The notes: generated by a model not told the origin, from the sequence alone. 64,000 bases of DNA from Turnera subulata (GCA_028386065.3 JAKUCV010000302.1:79925-143924), one strand, 5' to 3'; shown: positions 29,532-40,963, counted from the stretch's first letter. Made by a program: numbers and translations.

Positions 29532-31334
29532 ATGGGTAGGATTAATGTTATTATGATGCTAAACCCATCAAGATCCCTTCTTTCCTCGCTCTTCGCCTTC
29601 ACCGGTAAGTCTTCTGCCTCCTGTTTTCGTGCTTACAGTAATTCCACCAGTGGCTGTAGACACAAACCCAAATCCAAACCCACATATCTTAACCTGGATG
29701 ATGCTCTGGCTTCCTTCCATAGGATGCTTCATAAGAATCCTTCCCCTTCCATTGTGCGATTCGGTCAAATGTTGTCGTCTATTGTCCGAATGGGTGGTTC
29801 TGAGGTGGCGATCTCATTGTCCAAACAAATGGAATTGCGTGGCATTTCTCAAAATGTTTACACCCTCAACATTTTGACTAATTGCTTCTGCCATTTGCGT
29901 CGCGTGGATTTTGGGTTCTCTGTTTTTGGCAAAATCATTAAACTGGGTTTGCAACCTGATGTCGTTACGTTTAACACCTTGATTAATGGGCTTTGCAAGG
30001 CGGATAAATTCGCAGAGGCAGTCGAGTTGTTTGACGGAATGACTGCCAATGGCTGCCAACCCGATGTAATGACTTATACAACAATAGTAAATGGCATGTG
30101 CAAGATTGGAAAAACCAATGTGGCTCTTGTTTTGCTGCGAAGAATGGAAGAGGTAGATTGTCATCCAAATGTTGTGACTTACAACACGGTTGTTGATGGC
30201 CTTTGCAAGGATGGACAAGTTATCCAGGCTTTGGATCTATTCTCCAAAATTACAAACAATGGGATTTCACCAACCGTTGTCACTTACACCTCCTTGATTC
30301 GAGGGCTTTGCAATTTGGGACAGTGGAACAAAGCTTCTGCTTTGCTCTCTGAAATGTTAGCTTTGAATATTACACCTACAGTCATCACCTTCAATATATT
30401 GGTTGATGCTCTTTGCAAAGACGGCTTGGCTCCAGAGGCTTATGCTTTGCTCGAAACAATGTCTCAGTGGGGTTTACAGCCTAATGTCATCACGTACAGT
30501 TCACTGATGGATGGATATTGTTTGCGAAAGGAAATGGATAAAGCTAGAGAAGTGTTTAATGTGATGGTGGAAAAAGGTTGCAGAGCTAATGTTTATAGCT
30601 ACAACATGTTGATTAATGGATTCTGCAAGATAGGTAAGGTAGATGAGGCTAAACAGCTTTTTGATGAAATGTCTGATAAAGGTTTGGTTCCCAACACTGT
30701 TACTTGCAACACTCTTTTAAGTGGCTTCTCACAGGCAGGGATACATGGTGCGGCCGAACAGCTTTTCAGGGACATGAATGCAAATGGCCCAACTCCAGAT
30801 ATATTTACTTATGCTGCTATACTAGATGGCTTATGCAAGCAGGGGTGCATCGATGAGGCATTAACACTTTTTCAAACTATGAAAAAGCATTCAGTGAAGC
30901 CTGACATAGTGATATATACTATCCTCATTGGCGGCATGTGCAATTCTGGAAAGATTAAACTTGCAAGGGAACTGTTTAACTCCCTATCTCTGAAAGGCTT
31001 GCAGTCAGATGCCCGGACATGTAGTATAATGATCAATGGACTTTGCAAGGAAGGATTTGTTGATGAAGCATATAAACTTTTTAGAAAACTGGAAAAGGAT
31101 GGCTACTTACTGAATAGTTGCTGCTACAACGTGATGATACAAGGATTGCTTCGGCAGAAGGATATGTCGAGGGCAGTTCAACTCATCAATGAAATGGTAG
31201 ATCGTGGATTCTCAGCAGATGCCACTACGACCGAGCTGGTAGTACATCCTTCATCTAATGATGGCAATCTCCTGTTGAAAAAACTACTAGGTTCCGCTGA
31301 AAATGATAGAGATGTGGGAGGTGAAATAATTTAG
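29532..31334 (+). CDS. P-class pentatricopeptide-repeat protein, restorer-like
   Basis: An intact ORF of 600 residues from MGRINVIMMLNPSRSLLSSL. An upstream in-frame ATG at 29484 would add 16 residues, but only the inner ATG is conserved in the paralogue. The first 50 residues are Arg/Ser-rich with few acidic residues, consistent with a mitochondrial presequence. From about residue 72 there are 14 tandem 35-residue PPR motifs, such as VVTFNTLINGLCKADKFAEA and VVTYNTVVDGLCKDGQVIQA, plus a partial fifteenth. No PLS, E or DYW domain is present. Such proteins bind one RNA base per motif. Residues 5 and 35 of motifs 2-14 are ND, ND, TN, NT, TT, NN, SN, NN, ND, AD, TD, SN, ND, suggesting roughly 5'-U-U-A-Y-R-Y-A-Y-U-?-G-A-U-3' (inference from the published PPR code). 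It has no intron, like most Rf-like PPR genes. Confidence 0.95.
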   Translation: MGRINVIMMLNPSRSLLSSLFAFTGKSSASCFRAYSNSTSGCRHKPKSKPTYLNLDDALASFHRMLHKNPSPSIVRFGQMLSSIVRMGGSEVAISLSKQMELRGISQNVYTLNILTNCFCHLRRVDFGFSVFGKIIKLGLQPDVVTFNTLINGLCKADKFAEAVELFDGMTANGCQPDVMTYTTIVNGMCKIGKTNVALVLLRRMEEVDCHPNVVTYNTVVDGLCKDGQVIQALDLFSKITNNGISPTVVTYTSLIRGLCNLGQWNKASALLSEMLALNITPTVITFNILVDALCKDGLAPEAYALLETMSQWGLQPNVITYSSLMDGYCLRKEMDKAREVFNVMVEKGCRANVYSYNMLINGFCKIGKVDEAKQLFDEMSDKGLVPNTVTCNTLLSGFSQAGIHGAAEQLFRDMNANGPTPDIFTYAAILDGLCKQGCIDEALTLFQTMKKHSVKPDIVIYTILIGGMCNSGKIKLARELFNSLSLKGLQSDARTCSIMINGLCKEGFVDEAYKLFRKLEKDGYLLNSCCYNVMIQGLLRQKDMSRAVQLINEMVDRGFSADATTTELVVHPSSNDGNLLLKKLLGSAENDRDVGGEII

Positions 31335-32429
31335 TGAGTGAATTAAATTATCATCAAGTGGATCGTTGCAGTCTTTTTATAAACTTGCTAACATTTTTCT
31401 CATTAATCTCTACACTGTTAGCTTTTATTCATTCTTGCATATGCCCCAAACTTGAAGGATCTTTGTTGTCCCAAGTTGTACATATATGTGTTGATATCAA
31501 TTTTTACCACCCTGAAATGTCCCTTGATGAACAGTCTAAAAATTAGCAGGCACACGCAGTTAATTTAGTTACCTTAAAGAACTGTGGATCGTAGTTATGC
31601 TTTCCTGACCAAAATTCATCATGCCTAACTCTTCAGTTGGATACTTGTGCCACATAAGTTGATGCTGCAGAAATTCTTCTGAACTGCAATGCATGAGAAC
31701 TTTTGAGTTCTGTGTCCTTCCCATTCCTGCTTCTTCCCTTTGCAAATTAGTTTTTCAAAACAATTTTTTCCCATTCCCATTCCTCTTTTGATGCTGCAAG
31801 TTACTAGTATTTACAAAACTTCAAAGTCCTCAACCCCTTCCTGCTCCACTAAATAGGGTTGTGGGACACGGGAAGAACAAAGTGCACTGGAAGTGCAAAA
31901 TCTATTTGAGTTCTACAATTTATTTGTTTATTTATTTATTTATTTTATCGAACGAACATTCCATAGATAACTAAACTAAAGTACAGTTATACAACATATC
32001 ATCGAAAACTAACATGAGCCGGACGAGTTTGAACCAATAACCCAAACTAGCAGGACATAATCTACCCGAAAGAAATAGCTATTCTAACAGAAGGGGAATA
32101 TCTATTTCGGCTCCACATTGAAAGTAAACTCCAGTTAGGTTCGATGAAAACGGTGGGTGACTTAGAACTGGTTATTGCCAATTGGTTCTCCCAAGCTGTT
32201 ACACTCTCTTTGATATCTGCACGCTGAACCTGTGCTGGGCCGATGAGGAAGATTCCCCAGAGCAACTTCGTATTGTGAACCAAAACATGAACAACTTGCT
32301 CCGAGTGAATACCAACTTGCAACCAAGTGAATACCAGAGCATCCATGCAAGTCTTAAATATTTATTTAAGTACCGAACTGCAGCAGCAGTGTCAGTCTCC
32401 CTTTCACGGGATCAGCTCGAGAATTACTC
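31335..32429 (+). other. 3' flank of the intact PPR gene
   Basis: To about 31810 it matches the 3' flank of the broken paralogue. From about 32160 weak upstream parts of an RNase-H-type pseudogene may be present ('ctggttattgccaattggttc'), but with several stops. Nothing else is seen. Confidence 0.45.
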
Positions 32430-32870
32430 AGTTGCAGCCGCCTCCAGACGGATGGTTTAAAGTGAACTCAGACTCCTCTTTCAGGAAAACATGATGGCCG
32501 CATGGGTTTAGCGATGGTTGCAAGGGATGCTCAAGGTAGGCTGCATGACTATGCCATTGGCAGTGGACAGTGTGGTTCTGCTCTTGAAGGTGAAACAAGA
32601 GCCTTTCTATTTGCAGTTCAAAGAGCCAAATTCCTACGCCTGCCCAAGGTAATTTTTGAGGCGGACTCTGAAGTCTTAACAAAGGCAATTTTGGACGAAG
32701 ATGCTGACGCCATTGATTGGACCATTGAGCTTCGGATATCACGCATTAAGGACCTTCTGCTATCTTTTCAAAGTTTTGAAATTTTGCAGGTAAAGAGACA
32801 AGTTAATAGAGCTGCTGACTTACTGGCAAAAAGAGCGAGGCATTGGGCTTCCAGTCATGTATATGCCTAA
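32430..32870 (+). pseudogene. Plant RNase-H-like (RVT_3-type) fragment
   Basis: The translation begins LQPPPDGWFKVNSDSSFRKT, frameshifts near 32490, then reads MGLAMVARDAQGRLHDYAIG and GETRAFLFAVQRAKFLRLPK, with VIFEADSEVL. It ends VKRQVNRAADLLAKRA. The order (P-P-x-G-W-x-K-x-N-x-D, the E of x-E-T-R-A, the D of F-E-A-D-S, and the final N-R-A-A-D-L-L-A-K) is that of RNase H domains found in plant non-LTR retrotransposons and related host genes. The first Asp motif is separated from the rest by a frameshift, so it is treated as broken. Confidence 0.7.
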
Positions 32871-32913
32871 TAAAATCATTAATTTAGATGTGCATGTTGA
32901 TTAATGTTTCCAG

Positions 32914-33084
32914 AAGCAGACGGTATGGCTAATAAAGTGTGGGAAAGCTGAAGAAGCATTGGACTTCCTGCAAAGTGCTTATTCAGTATATAAGAATGAT
33001 CCTGAAACTGCATATAATGTGGATATGGAATTGGTAGAAATACTCATTGTCTGGTGTGTACTCAAAATTCCCAAAAACCTCTGA
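32914..33084 (+). other. Exon-like fragment (56 codons)
   Basis: After a splice-acceptor-like 'ttaatgtttccag', an open frame reads KQTVWLIKCGKAEEALDFLQ and SAYSVYKNDPETAYNV and stops at 33082. 'KCGKAEEALDFL' resembles a helical PPR/TPR repeat. There is no start codon and no adjoining exon was found, so it may be a gene relic. Confidence 0.25.
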
Positions 33085-33689
33085 TACAGTTGAACAAAGC
33101 ATGTAATTAGCAATTTATAGGCAACTTGTAATCCTTCCTTTGACCTTTAAGACTCTGCCTAACAGCTACAGGGGTCAGCTCTACACATCACAGCTGATTG
33201 CTGATGCTTGTTAAGGTCTACACATCACAGATTTAGAGCTACAACAAATAATTTGCAATGGAAAGAATAGCTATTCTAGTCCTACCTCTATTTGTTTATT
33301 TTCTTCTTTTTTTGGTACTTAATCATGCTACAAAAGTTCAATCGAGAGATAGGCTGAGTGCATGGACTTCATGCTAGTCCAGAAAAGCATCGAAGAGAAA
33401 GTAAGAACTAAAATTCAACAAGACACCACTGGAAGAGACAATTGTTTATAACAAATGATTTAATGTGAACAGTGCAACTTGTATAATTATTAGATACCAA
33501 ATAAAATACAAATAGTATTCATCTAAAATTACCTGACACAAAATATCTAAAATCCAAAAACGAGACTATTCAGATGAACCCCTATCGTTATAACACATTT
33601 CCCCTATCCAAATTTGTTGCACAGCACAAAAGACTAAGAGTACCATATTGAGTATCATATTGCGGCGTAGCCGGCAATCCTGATCTCTA
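33085..33689. other. Intergenic, no gene seen
   Basis: AT-rich, with stops in all frames and no repeat family recognised. Confidence 0.5.
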
Positions 33690-34010
33690 AGACTGGAAAT
33701 TATGGATGCCACATCCATCTACCCTTCCAAATTTATTCAATTCAACAAAACAATTCCCATACCGTGGAGCAGCTACCAATGTAGAAACTAAAACCAACAA
33801 CCCAAACCCCATTAACATCTCACAAAAAACCACCAGCAGTGGCTCGGCTATCAATGCTTGAAACAACCCCATCAGAATTTAATTTAAGCTACCCCGTGGT
33901 AGGAGGTTGCCAACGGACCATAGTAAGCATTGATGGAGTAGAGCCAAGCTCAACAGAATTATGACCATGTTGAGCTGCTGCAAGCTCTTCAGCAAGAGCA
34001 AGTATAGTGA
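33690..34010 (-). pseudogene. Second RNase-H-like (RVT_3-type) fragment
   Basis: Across frames the minus strand reads NPNFTILALAEELAAAQHGH, RWQPPTTG, LKLNSDGVVSSIDSRATAGG and FLRDVNGVWVVGFSFYIGSC, followed by STVWELF. This is the W-x-P-P...L-K-x-N-x-D-G...G-G-x-x-R-D pattern of plant RVT_3 RNase H. A stop lies after 'PPTTG', and the 3' part is lost after 'WELF'. It is in opposite orientation to the fragment at 32430. Confidence 0.6.
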
Positions 34011-34154
34011 AGTTTGGATTGAAGGGAGCATCCTTATCAGGTTAAAAAATGCTCTCATTATGCAAGGGGCATGTAATTACTCCATCAAGTGTAAGGAGTG
34101 AAGGAAAAAATAAAAAGAAATGTAGCAAGAAAAAAAAAAAACAAGGCTTAATAC

Positions 34155-35317
34155 TGTTAGCCCAGATAGGCCTGAGAGGAGAGGTGAATCAGGCTACCCC
34201 TTAATCGCGGTTGGTTTCTGAAAAACCAAATGGTTTCTTCACAAACCCCTTACCCGCAGAACAGACAGTAATCACAAGCAGAATTATAAGAGAGCAGAAG
34301 GAAGAGAGAATATGACACAGTAATTTTAGAGTGGTTCCCCCTCACCAGGTACTCCACTACCTAAAGGACCCTCCTTTAGGATTTCAAACCCTCACTAACT
34401 TAGGCTTTTGCGGGATCAGCCTCAACCTATTACAGAAACCAAGCTTTTGCAGGCTAAGCTCTATCCTTTACAAGTTTTTCCCAGGCTAAACTCTAACCTT
34501 TACAAGAAACAAGCTTTTGCAGGCTCAACTCAAACCTTTACAAGTTTTTCCCAGGCTAAACTCTAACTTTTCCCAAATCTAATCCTAGATTTGAGATCCC
34601 AGCAAAACTACCCACCAGTCTTGCCTAAAACACTACCCTTTGAAACAACTTGTTCAACAAGAATAAACTCAAGTGTAAACTCAACAAATAACTCAAGTGT
34701 AAGCACAATTGCAGACTTCAAAGCAATTTTCAAATTGGCTGGGATGCTTTTCCAAGAAGCATTCCTCTTCCTTATATAGAGTTTGAGCAAGTGGGAGTAG
34801 GTAGAAAGATCTTCATCCAACGGCTCTAAGTACCCATCAGCTCATCATCCAACGGCTATGAGGTACAAAACAGTCTTCAGAGTTGACTCCATAATCCACT
34901 AGCTGGTGTTGGGTTCATTTCAGGAAGTCCACTCTCTTTGCAGCTCAATTACTTGAAAACATTCCATTTTTAGCAATCCGAGACCATAAGTGTGGACCAC
35001 AATTGATAATTGAGCTTGGAGGTGAGAGATAAGTGTTGCGGGTCTTCTCTCTGTCATTAACGCTGTGAGGACCACCTGGGCCACCAGCAACTTGCAGCAG
35101 GACCACTTCTGATGTTGACAGTAAAGTGTGGTTTCATCCAGAAACCAAGGCTCGTGGTTTTTGTGTGGTTCTCGTAAGAAGCCACGCTGCATGTTAATCA
35201 AGACAAACATATGCAAACATCTAACCAGGTTTGTTATTCATCAAAATCAATACATAATTATTCACTAAACATGATTAGTCATTAATAGTCCATATTAAAC
35301 TCATGTTTAGGTCATCA
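34155..35317 (-). repeat. 3' LTR of the Sirevirus-like element
   Basis: On the minus strand it runs TGATGACCTAAACATGAG to GGGCTAACA. It contains two to three tandem copies of a roughly 65-bp unit ('aagcttttgcaggct...', 'caagtttttcccaggctaaa') at 34440-34570 and several GGTTT...AAACC dyads. It differs from the 5' LTR at about 7% of positions over the last 120 bp compared by eye. Confidence 0.9.
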
Positions 35318-35333
35318 ATCTCCCCCTTTTTGA
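35318..35333 (-). other. Polypurine tract of the Sirevirus-like element
   Basis: Minus strand AAAAAGGGGGAGAT directly upstream of the 3' LTR start TGATGACC. This G-rich form is the usual Sirevirus/copia polypurine tract. Confidence 0.85.
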
Positions 35334-35851
35334 TGATGACAAACATTGTGTTGATTTCTGCAAAAACCAGGGTTAGTTAAGATATCACTATATGTAAGCA
35401 CACTCCCCCTGAATTATTGCTCCCTCTATATCAAACTTTTTTGTGCTTTAAGCACCATTGGCTAGTCTGCTTAGCAAAAATACTCCCTCTGCGAATAACA
35501 ATATCTTCTTGCAAATAATTTTTAGCAGAGTATAGCACAGCAGCAAGAAATAGTTTAAATTTTTCCCCTTTCATATTCATAACACCATTTTATAACACCA
35601 TTATTTTCTCTCCCTTTTGGCATCAACAAAAAGTATAAGGGTAAAGGGTAAAACAAGAGACAAGATTAGTGCAATAAGAACCAGATAACAGAACCAAACA
35701 AGTTCCGAAAGAGAAACCAAGATAAAAACCAACATAAGAACCAACAATAAACCAGGCTAAAAACCAAGTAAAGAACCATGCGTAAAACATTGAAGTACTC
35801 AAAATGCAAATGCATGTCCTAGGGGCATCAGGCAGTTGAGTGCATCACTCA

Positions 35852-38257
35852 TCAATCAGTATCAGACTCAAGAAGAGAGATAATCTGGTCCAGAGAATCC
35901 ATCACTTTTTCTTTAAGATCATCGATCTGCTCCTTGATTTCCTCCAAGGTACCCTCAATATCATCCATCCGAGCCATCAGATCATCCTTTTCAGATACCT
36001 TACTCTTGGTTTTCTTCACTACATCAAATTTCCCATCTACACCAGGTTTGATACTCATTTTGGACAGAGTTTGAGCTCTGATCTGGACAGGGTTCTAGGG
36101 TTCATCTGCCTCAGATGGAGTCTTGGAAAATTTGCGGGCCAACAGTATGATCAAGCCTCCGAGACATGGCACTCTGCAGGTGGCCATATGAAGCAGGATG
36201 AGAGTCCCATAGCAAATGGGGGTCCTTTTCAGGATGTAGGCCAGAGTCCACTGATCACAGAGTTTGACAGTGGTTTGATGGTATGGTCGAGGTAAAACCA
36301 CCCTGGTAATCATGTACATCAGAACTCTATGCTGAGGAGACAGAGCTCTGTACTTCCCCCTTCGATTGGAGGATCCAAACAGAATCTTGTTGGCTTCAGT
36401 GTCAGTAGGAGTTCCCTTGTGATGCTTCTCATAATCATAGACAACCTTAAGCTTGTCGGGCTTGAGCTTAAGCACTTCAATGATGTCATCAGCAGTGATC
36501 TTCACAGTTTTGCCCTTGATGCTGGTTGTAATTGTCTTGGTAGCACCAGAAGTATTCGTGGTTGACTTCAGATTCTTGTAGAACTCCCTTGTCATAGTCT
36601 TGTATGCCTTGGCTTTGAGAGTTGCCATATAGCCAAGATTAACCTTCTTCAGAATTTGTGGCACACCAAGCTCCTCAAAGTCTTCTATCACCACAGTGTG
36701 TGATGAATAGAAAGCAGAAGTCTTAACTTTGCGCTTTTTCTTAGCAGATTTAGGATCTGTTTTGGCCTTCTTCTTTGGTGGTTTGGCAGGAGTTTCTTCA
36801 TCATCATCTTCTTCATCATCTTCATTACCATCATCATTGTCATCAGCTGAGCCCCCTTTATCTTCTTCATCATCATTGTCATCTTCGAAGTCTGAGTCAT
36901 TGTCAGATTCATCACTTCTTTTCCTTTTCTTTGAAGCTGAATCATCAGATTCCTCTGCCCCAGACTCGTCATCCTCTGACTCTGATTCATTCTCTGAATC
37001 ATCTTCTGACTCTGGCTCCGATTCTGGTTCGGGCTCACCAACCTTTCTTTTCCCTTCTGCCTTGGACATTGGTTTTGGGGTTGGTTTCTTTGAAACCACC
37101 TCAGCAGTTGGTTCCTGAATGGAAATCCCAATGTTCTTCTTAGGAGTGGCTGAATTCCGCTTCCTTTTCTTCTGTCCAGTAGCCTCAATGGTGGTGACTG
37201 ACTCCGAAATAGGTGTCTCCTTTGGTGTCTCAGTTGGTTTCTTAGAAACCACAAGATTCTTCTCAATAGTAGAAGCAACAGCTTCTTTGCTTACTTTTAG
37301 CACAGTCGCCATCAGACCTTCTTCATCTTCTTCTTGCTCTTGCTGAGGCAAATTGAGATCAACAGTGTGTGGCATGGTTTTGGCAGGAGAAACCATAACT
37401 AAAACCACCTCTGGAACCACATTTGAAACCACATCAGAAACCAAGTTAGTCTTATCACCAACTTCACGACTTGCCTTATCAGTAGTATCTAGAAGTTCTG
37501 TTCCTTCACGCAATGCTTTGTAGTAGGCTTCTTCTGCTTCTTTAGAGGGTGTTCGGATGAGGCTTTCTGGAGGAGTATGGCCTTTGATGATAAAATCTGA
37601 AATCATATCCCCAAATTCTTCTCTTTTCTTTTCACAAAATATTTTGGGATCATGACCAGGTGGAATTACTATATGCTTAACAAAGTTATCAATCATTGAA
37701 GTGACCATACTGGGGGTAAGCACAGGAGGGTCTTCTGTAAGTATGGTGGTTGTGCTAGCACTAGGTTTATCAATGGTTGTATGTGGAATAGGTATGGTTT
37801 TCTCACTGTCTTCAGGTGTAGGAACATGATAACTGATAGGATCTGGACACAAGTAGTCAGTTTGAGGTGTATTACCAGATTGAGATGCCTTGAGCCAACA
37901 GGGTTGGGAAGATCCATCATGAGCAGTGCTCTTCTCTATGGTTGGCCAAGGTTCACGATCAAGTCAAACCTTTTCAGACACCTTCTGACTTTCCTGCTTT
38001 TCCCAAGCCTCCTTGAACTTCTCTGATTCATTAGCCTCTATAGCAGCAGATGAAGTGATAGTAAGCTCCTCCATCACCTTTTGTTCATACACCTTCTTGA
38101 GGTGTGCAAGTTTGGCAGCCTCAATTTCTTCTCGTCCGGGTGGCTGTGATGTGGAGGTGTTTGAGGTAGAAGAAGTTTGTTTAGAAACATTCTTCTTAGA
38201 CTTGGCTGTTTTGATGTTTCTCTTCCTCATCTCTTGAGTGTTTGGGTTTGATAGCAA
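35852..38257 (-). pseudogene. Additional ORF downstream of pol: plant-transposon-like domain, acidic region and coiled coil
   Basis: One long minus-strand frame (about 800 codons) starts MLSNPNTQEMRKRNIKTAKS. It is interrupted only by an in-frame TGA at about 37965 and a TAG at 36095, with no frame change. It has a basic Ser/Thr-rich N-terminus, then a long Glu/Asp/Ser-rich stretch (SEPESEDDSENESESEDDES and similar) with KKRKR-type nuclear signals, followed by KTITTSIKGKTVKITADDII and ILFGSSNRRGKYRALSPQHR with KRTPICYGTLILLHM. The last part resembles the 'putative plant transposon protein' domain common in plant retroelements (pattern recognition only). After the TAG the same frame continues into MARMDDIEGTLEEIKEQIDD, a clear coiled coil, and ends SLLESDTD. 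The position matches the env-like ORF of Sireviruses, but no transmembrane segment or signal peptide is evident. Confidence 0.65.
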
Positions 38258-39068
38258 CTCTAATAAGAGAAAAGGGTTTAGGGATAGAGTTGTGAGTGAA
38301 TGAGAATTTGTGTTGAGGAAGGAGAGTGTGTGGGGTATAAAAAGAAGTGGATGTAACCGGTTAAGGGAAGTGGATTATTGAGAGAGTGGCAAAGGAATCG
38401 GAACAGATCACGGGTGGAAGTAACGGTCAAATGCATTTACTTCTTCCCCCACCTTTACAGCTTTTGTCGGGTATGACCCACCGTGGTCCCCAACTTTTTG
38501 AATCTTTTGGACCACTTTGACCTTCATCTTATACCAGCTAAGATTCTGTGATTAACCCTGCCAGATATCTTCCTTTTGATTTTCCCAAAGTGCTCAGATT
38601 TACTCCCTCAACTTGCCAAGATGCCATTATCCGTTGGGTAATAACTGCTGGACATTTGGTTTTTTCCTAAAACCAAGTTACCTTCTGTCCACAAACTGAC
38701 AGCTTCCTAGGCACCCAAAATTCAAATTATTTTCACTTGAATCCATCAGAGTCTTCTGATTTTGAATTCCCGTCTGAAGAGATGTTTTTGCCCATTGGAT
38801 ATTGATTGCAGAATATTTAGTTTCTCAAAAGACCAAGATTATCCATTCTTTCATTTGCCTTAACTGATGATCATAATGCCTCAAGATATTTCCTCATATG
38901 CCAAAATGCAATGTGAACATGTGTGTATGAGGTGTAATAAATGCAATAAAACTAATATGGCCATGTATGCACATAATAAGAGGATTCATGATTTGTTCAA
39001 AGACCAAGTATTAAACCAAGTATGAAACCAAGAATAAAAACAAGCATAAAACCAAGTAAGCATAAGAG

Positions 39069-39560
39069 TCAAGGTAAGTTACACATTCCAAGTTCAAGTC
39101 TGATCTTGGTGAATTGATCCTCTTTGAGTGGCTTTGTAAAGATATCAGCAAGCTGATTTTCAGTCTTCACAAATTCAATTGCCACATCCTTCTTCAACAC
39201 ATGGTCTCGGATAAAATGATGTCTCACTTTAATGTGGTTGGTCCGAGAGTGTTGTACAGGATTCTTGGTCAGATTAATAGCACTAGAGCTGTCATAATAT
39301 ATTGGCACACAATTAAATGTTAGTCCGTAATCGCATAAAGTTTGTTTCATCCATAGGACTTGTGCACAACAAGCTCCTGCTGCAACATATTCAGCCTCAG
39401 TGGTTGAGGTTGCAACTGAATTTTGCTTCTTGCTTGACCAAGACACAAGAGACTATCCAAGCAATTGGCAAGTCCCACTTGTGCTTTTTCTATCTAATGT
39501 GCACCCTGCAAAATCTGCATCAAGCTCATCCTTGTCAAGTTTGGTGGATGTGCTCATAGG
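39069..39560 (-). pseudogene. Copia RNase H, with an upstream in-pol deletion
   Basis: The readable part (39446-39069) contains SWSSKKQNSVATSTTEAEYV, ACCAQVLWMKQTLCDYGL and YYDSSSAINLTKNPVQHSRT, with HHFIRDHVL and NQLADIFTKPL, the complete copia RNase H signature. Just upstream, MSTSTKLDKDELDADFAGCT joins two blocks normally separated by about 90 residues, so about 0.27 kb of the RT-RNase H connection has been deleted. A stop after CQLLG also interrupts it. Confidence 0.85.
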
Positions 39561-40963
39561 GGTGGCACTAGGTTGGTTTCACTCAAACCAAAGCGCTTCA
39601 ACAACTCCCGAGTGTACTTTGCTTGATTAATGAAAATACCACCATCAAGCTGCTTAACTTGGAATCCCAGAAAGTAATTAAGCTCACCCATCATGCTCAT
39701 TTCGAATTCACTATGCATAAGTTTCTCAAATTCCTTGCAAAGCATATCATTAGTAGCTCCAAACAAAATATCATAAACATAAATTTGCACAATGATAACA
39801 TCACTTTTGTTAGTTCTAACAAGAAATGTTGAATCCACTTTGCCTCTAGAGAAGCCTTTAGACACAAAATAAGAACTCAATCTATCATACCATACTCTAG
39901 GAGCTTGTTTAAGTCCATATAATGTCTTTTTAAGCTTATAAACATGCTCAGGATGGTCATGACTTTCAAAACCAGGTGGTTGCTCTACGTAGACCTCTTC
40001 TAGGATATGTCCATTTAAGAATGCACTCTTAATATCCATTTGATAGAGTTTAAATGATCTATATGATGCAAATGCAAGTAGCATGCGTATAGATTCTAAT
40101 CTAGCAACAGGAGCAAAGGTCTCATCATATTCAATACCTTCTTCTTGATTGTAACCTTGAGCAACTAACCTTGCTTTATTTCTTACCACAACTCAAGTCT
40201 CATCAAGTTTGTTTCTGAAAACCCATTTGGTTCTAATGACTGGATGCTCAGTAGGTCTAGGCACAAGTTCCCAAACATCACTCCTCTTAAACTGATTTAA
40301 CTCTTCTTGCATCGCCATTACCCAATTTTCATCAAGAATGGCCTCTTTTGCACTTTTCGGTTCCACTTGTGAGAGGAATGCAAGATGTGAGTTGACATTG
40401 TGTAGTGAGGATCTGGTAGTCATCCCTTTGGATAAATCACCAAGTATAACCTCTGTTGAGTGTTCCCTAGGTGCCCTCATATTTCCATGAGATGTAGATC
40501 CTTGTTCTGCATCGTTTGGTTTTTCCCCAGAACCACGTGGTTCCACCATTGGTTCCAAGTTTGGTAGTGAACATGGTCGCACAGTTGGTTCTTGCATGGG
40601 TAGTGGAAGATGCTCTATTTTAGGAGGTTCTTCCTCTTTTTCAGCAGTCCCATTAATGCTCATGATCTATGGTTGATTCTCAGGTGCAATATCTGTGACT
40701 ATATCATCACATGCATCACATGGGTCAATCTCATCAAAAACAGCATGCATGGTTTCTTCAACAACCAAGGTTCTCTTGTTATAGACTCGGTATGCTTTAC
40801 TAGTTAGAGAGTATCCAAGAAATATACCATCATCAGATTTAGCCTCAAATTTATCAAGATTGTCCTTAGTATTAAGAATGTAGCACTTAGACCTAAATAT
40901 TTTAAAATAACCAATGCTTGGTTTCTTATCAAACCAAATCTCATAGGGGGTCTTTTCAATCAA
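39554..40963 (-). pseudogene. Copia reverse transcriptase and integrase-RT linker
   Basis: It begins MIEKTPYEIWFDKKPSIGYF (end of the integrase region), then the linker GDLSKGMTTRSSLHNVNSHL and the RT blocks TKWVFRNKLDE, KARLVAQGYNQEEGIEYDET, MDIKSAFLNG (motif A Asp) and YGLKQAPRVWYDRL. Motif C reads YVYDILFGA where copia elements have Y-V-D-D, so one catalytic Asp is lost. Stops at about 40667 (after APENQP) and 40190 (after NKLDET) split the frame. It would copy element RNA into DNA in an active relative. Confidence 0.9.

Noticed and set aside
36729..37118. Serine-rich plus-strand ORF
   Set aside because: It is the complement of the acidic Glu/Asp region of the extra ORF.
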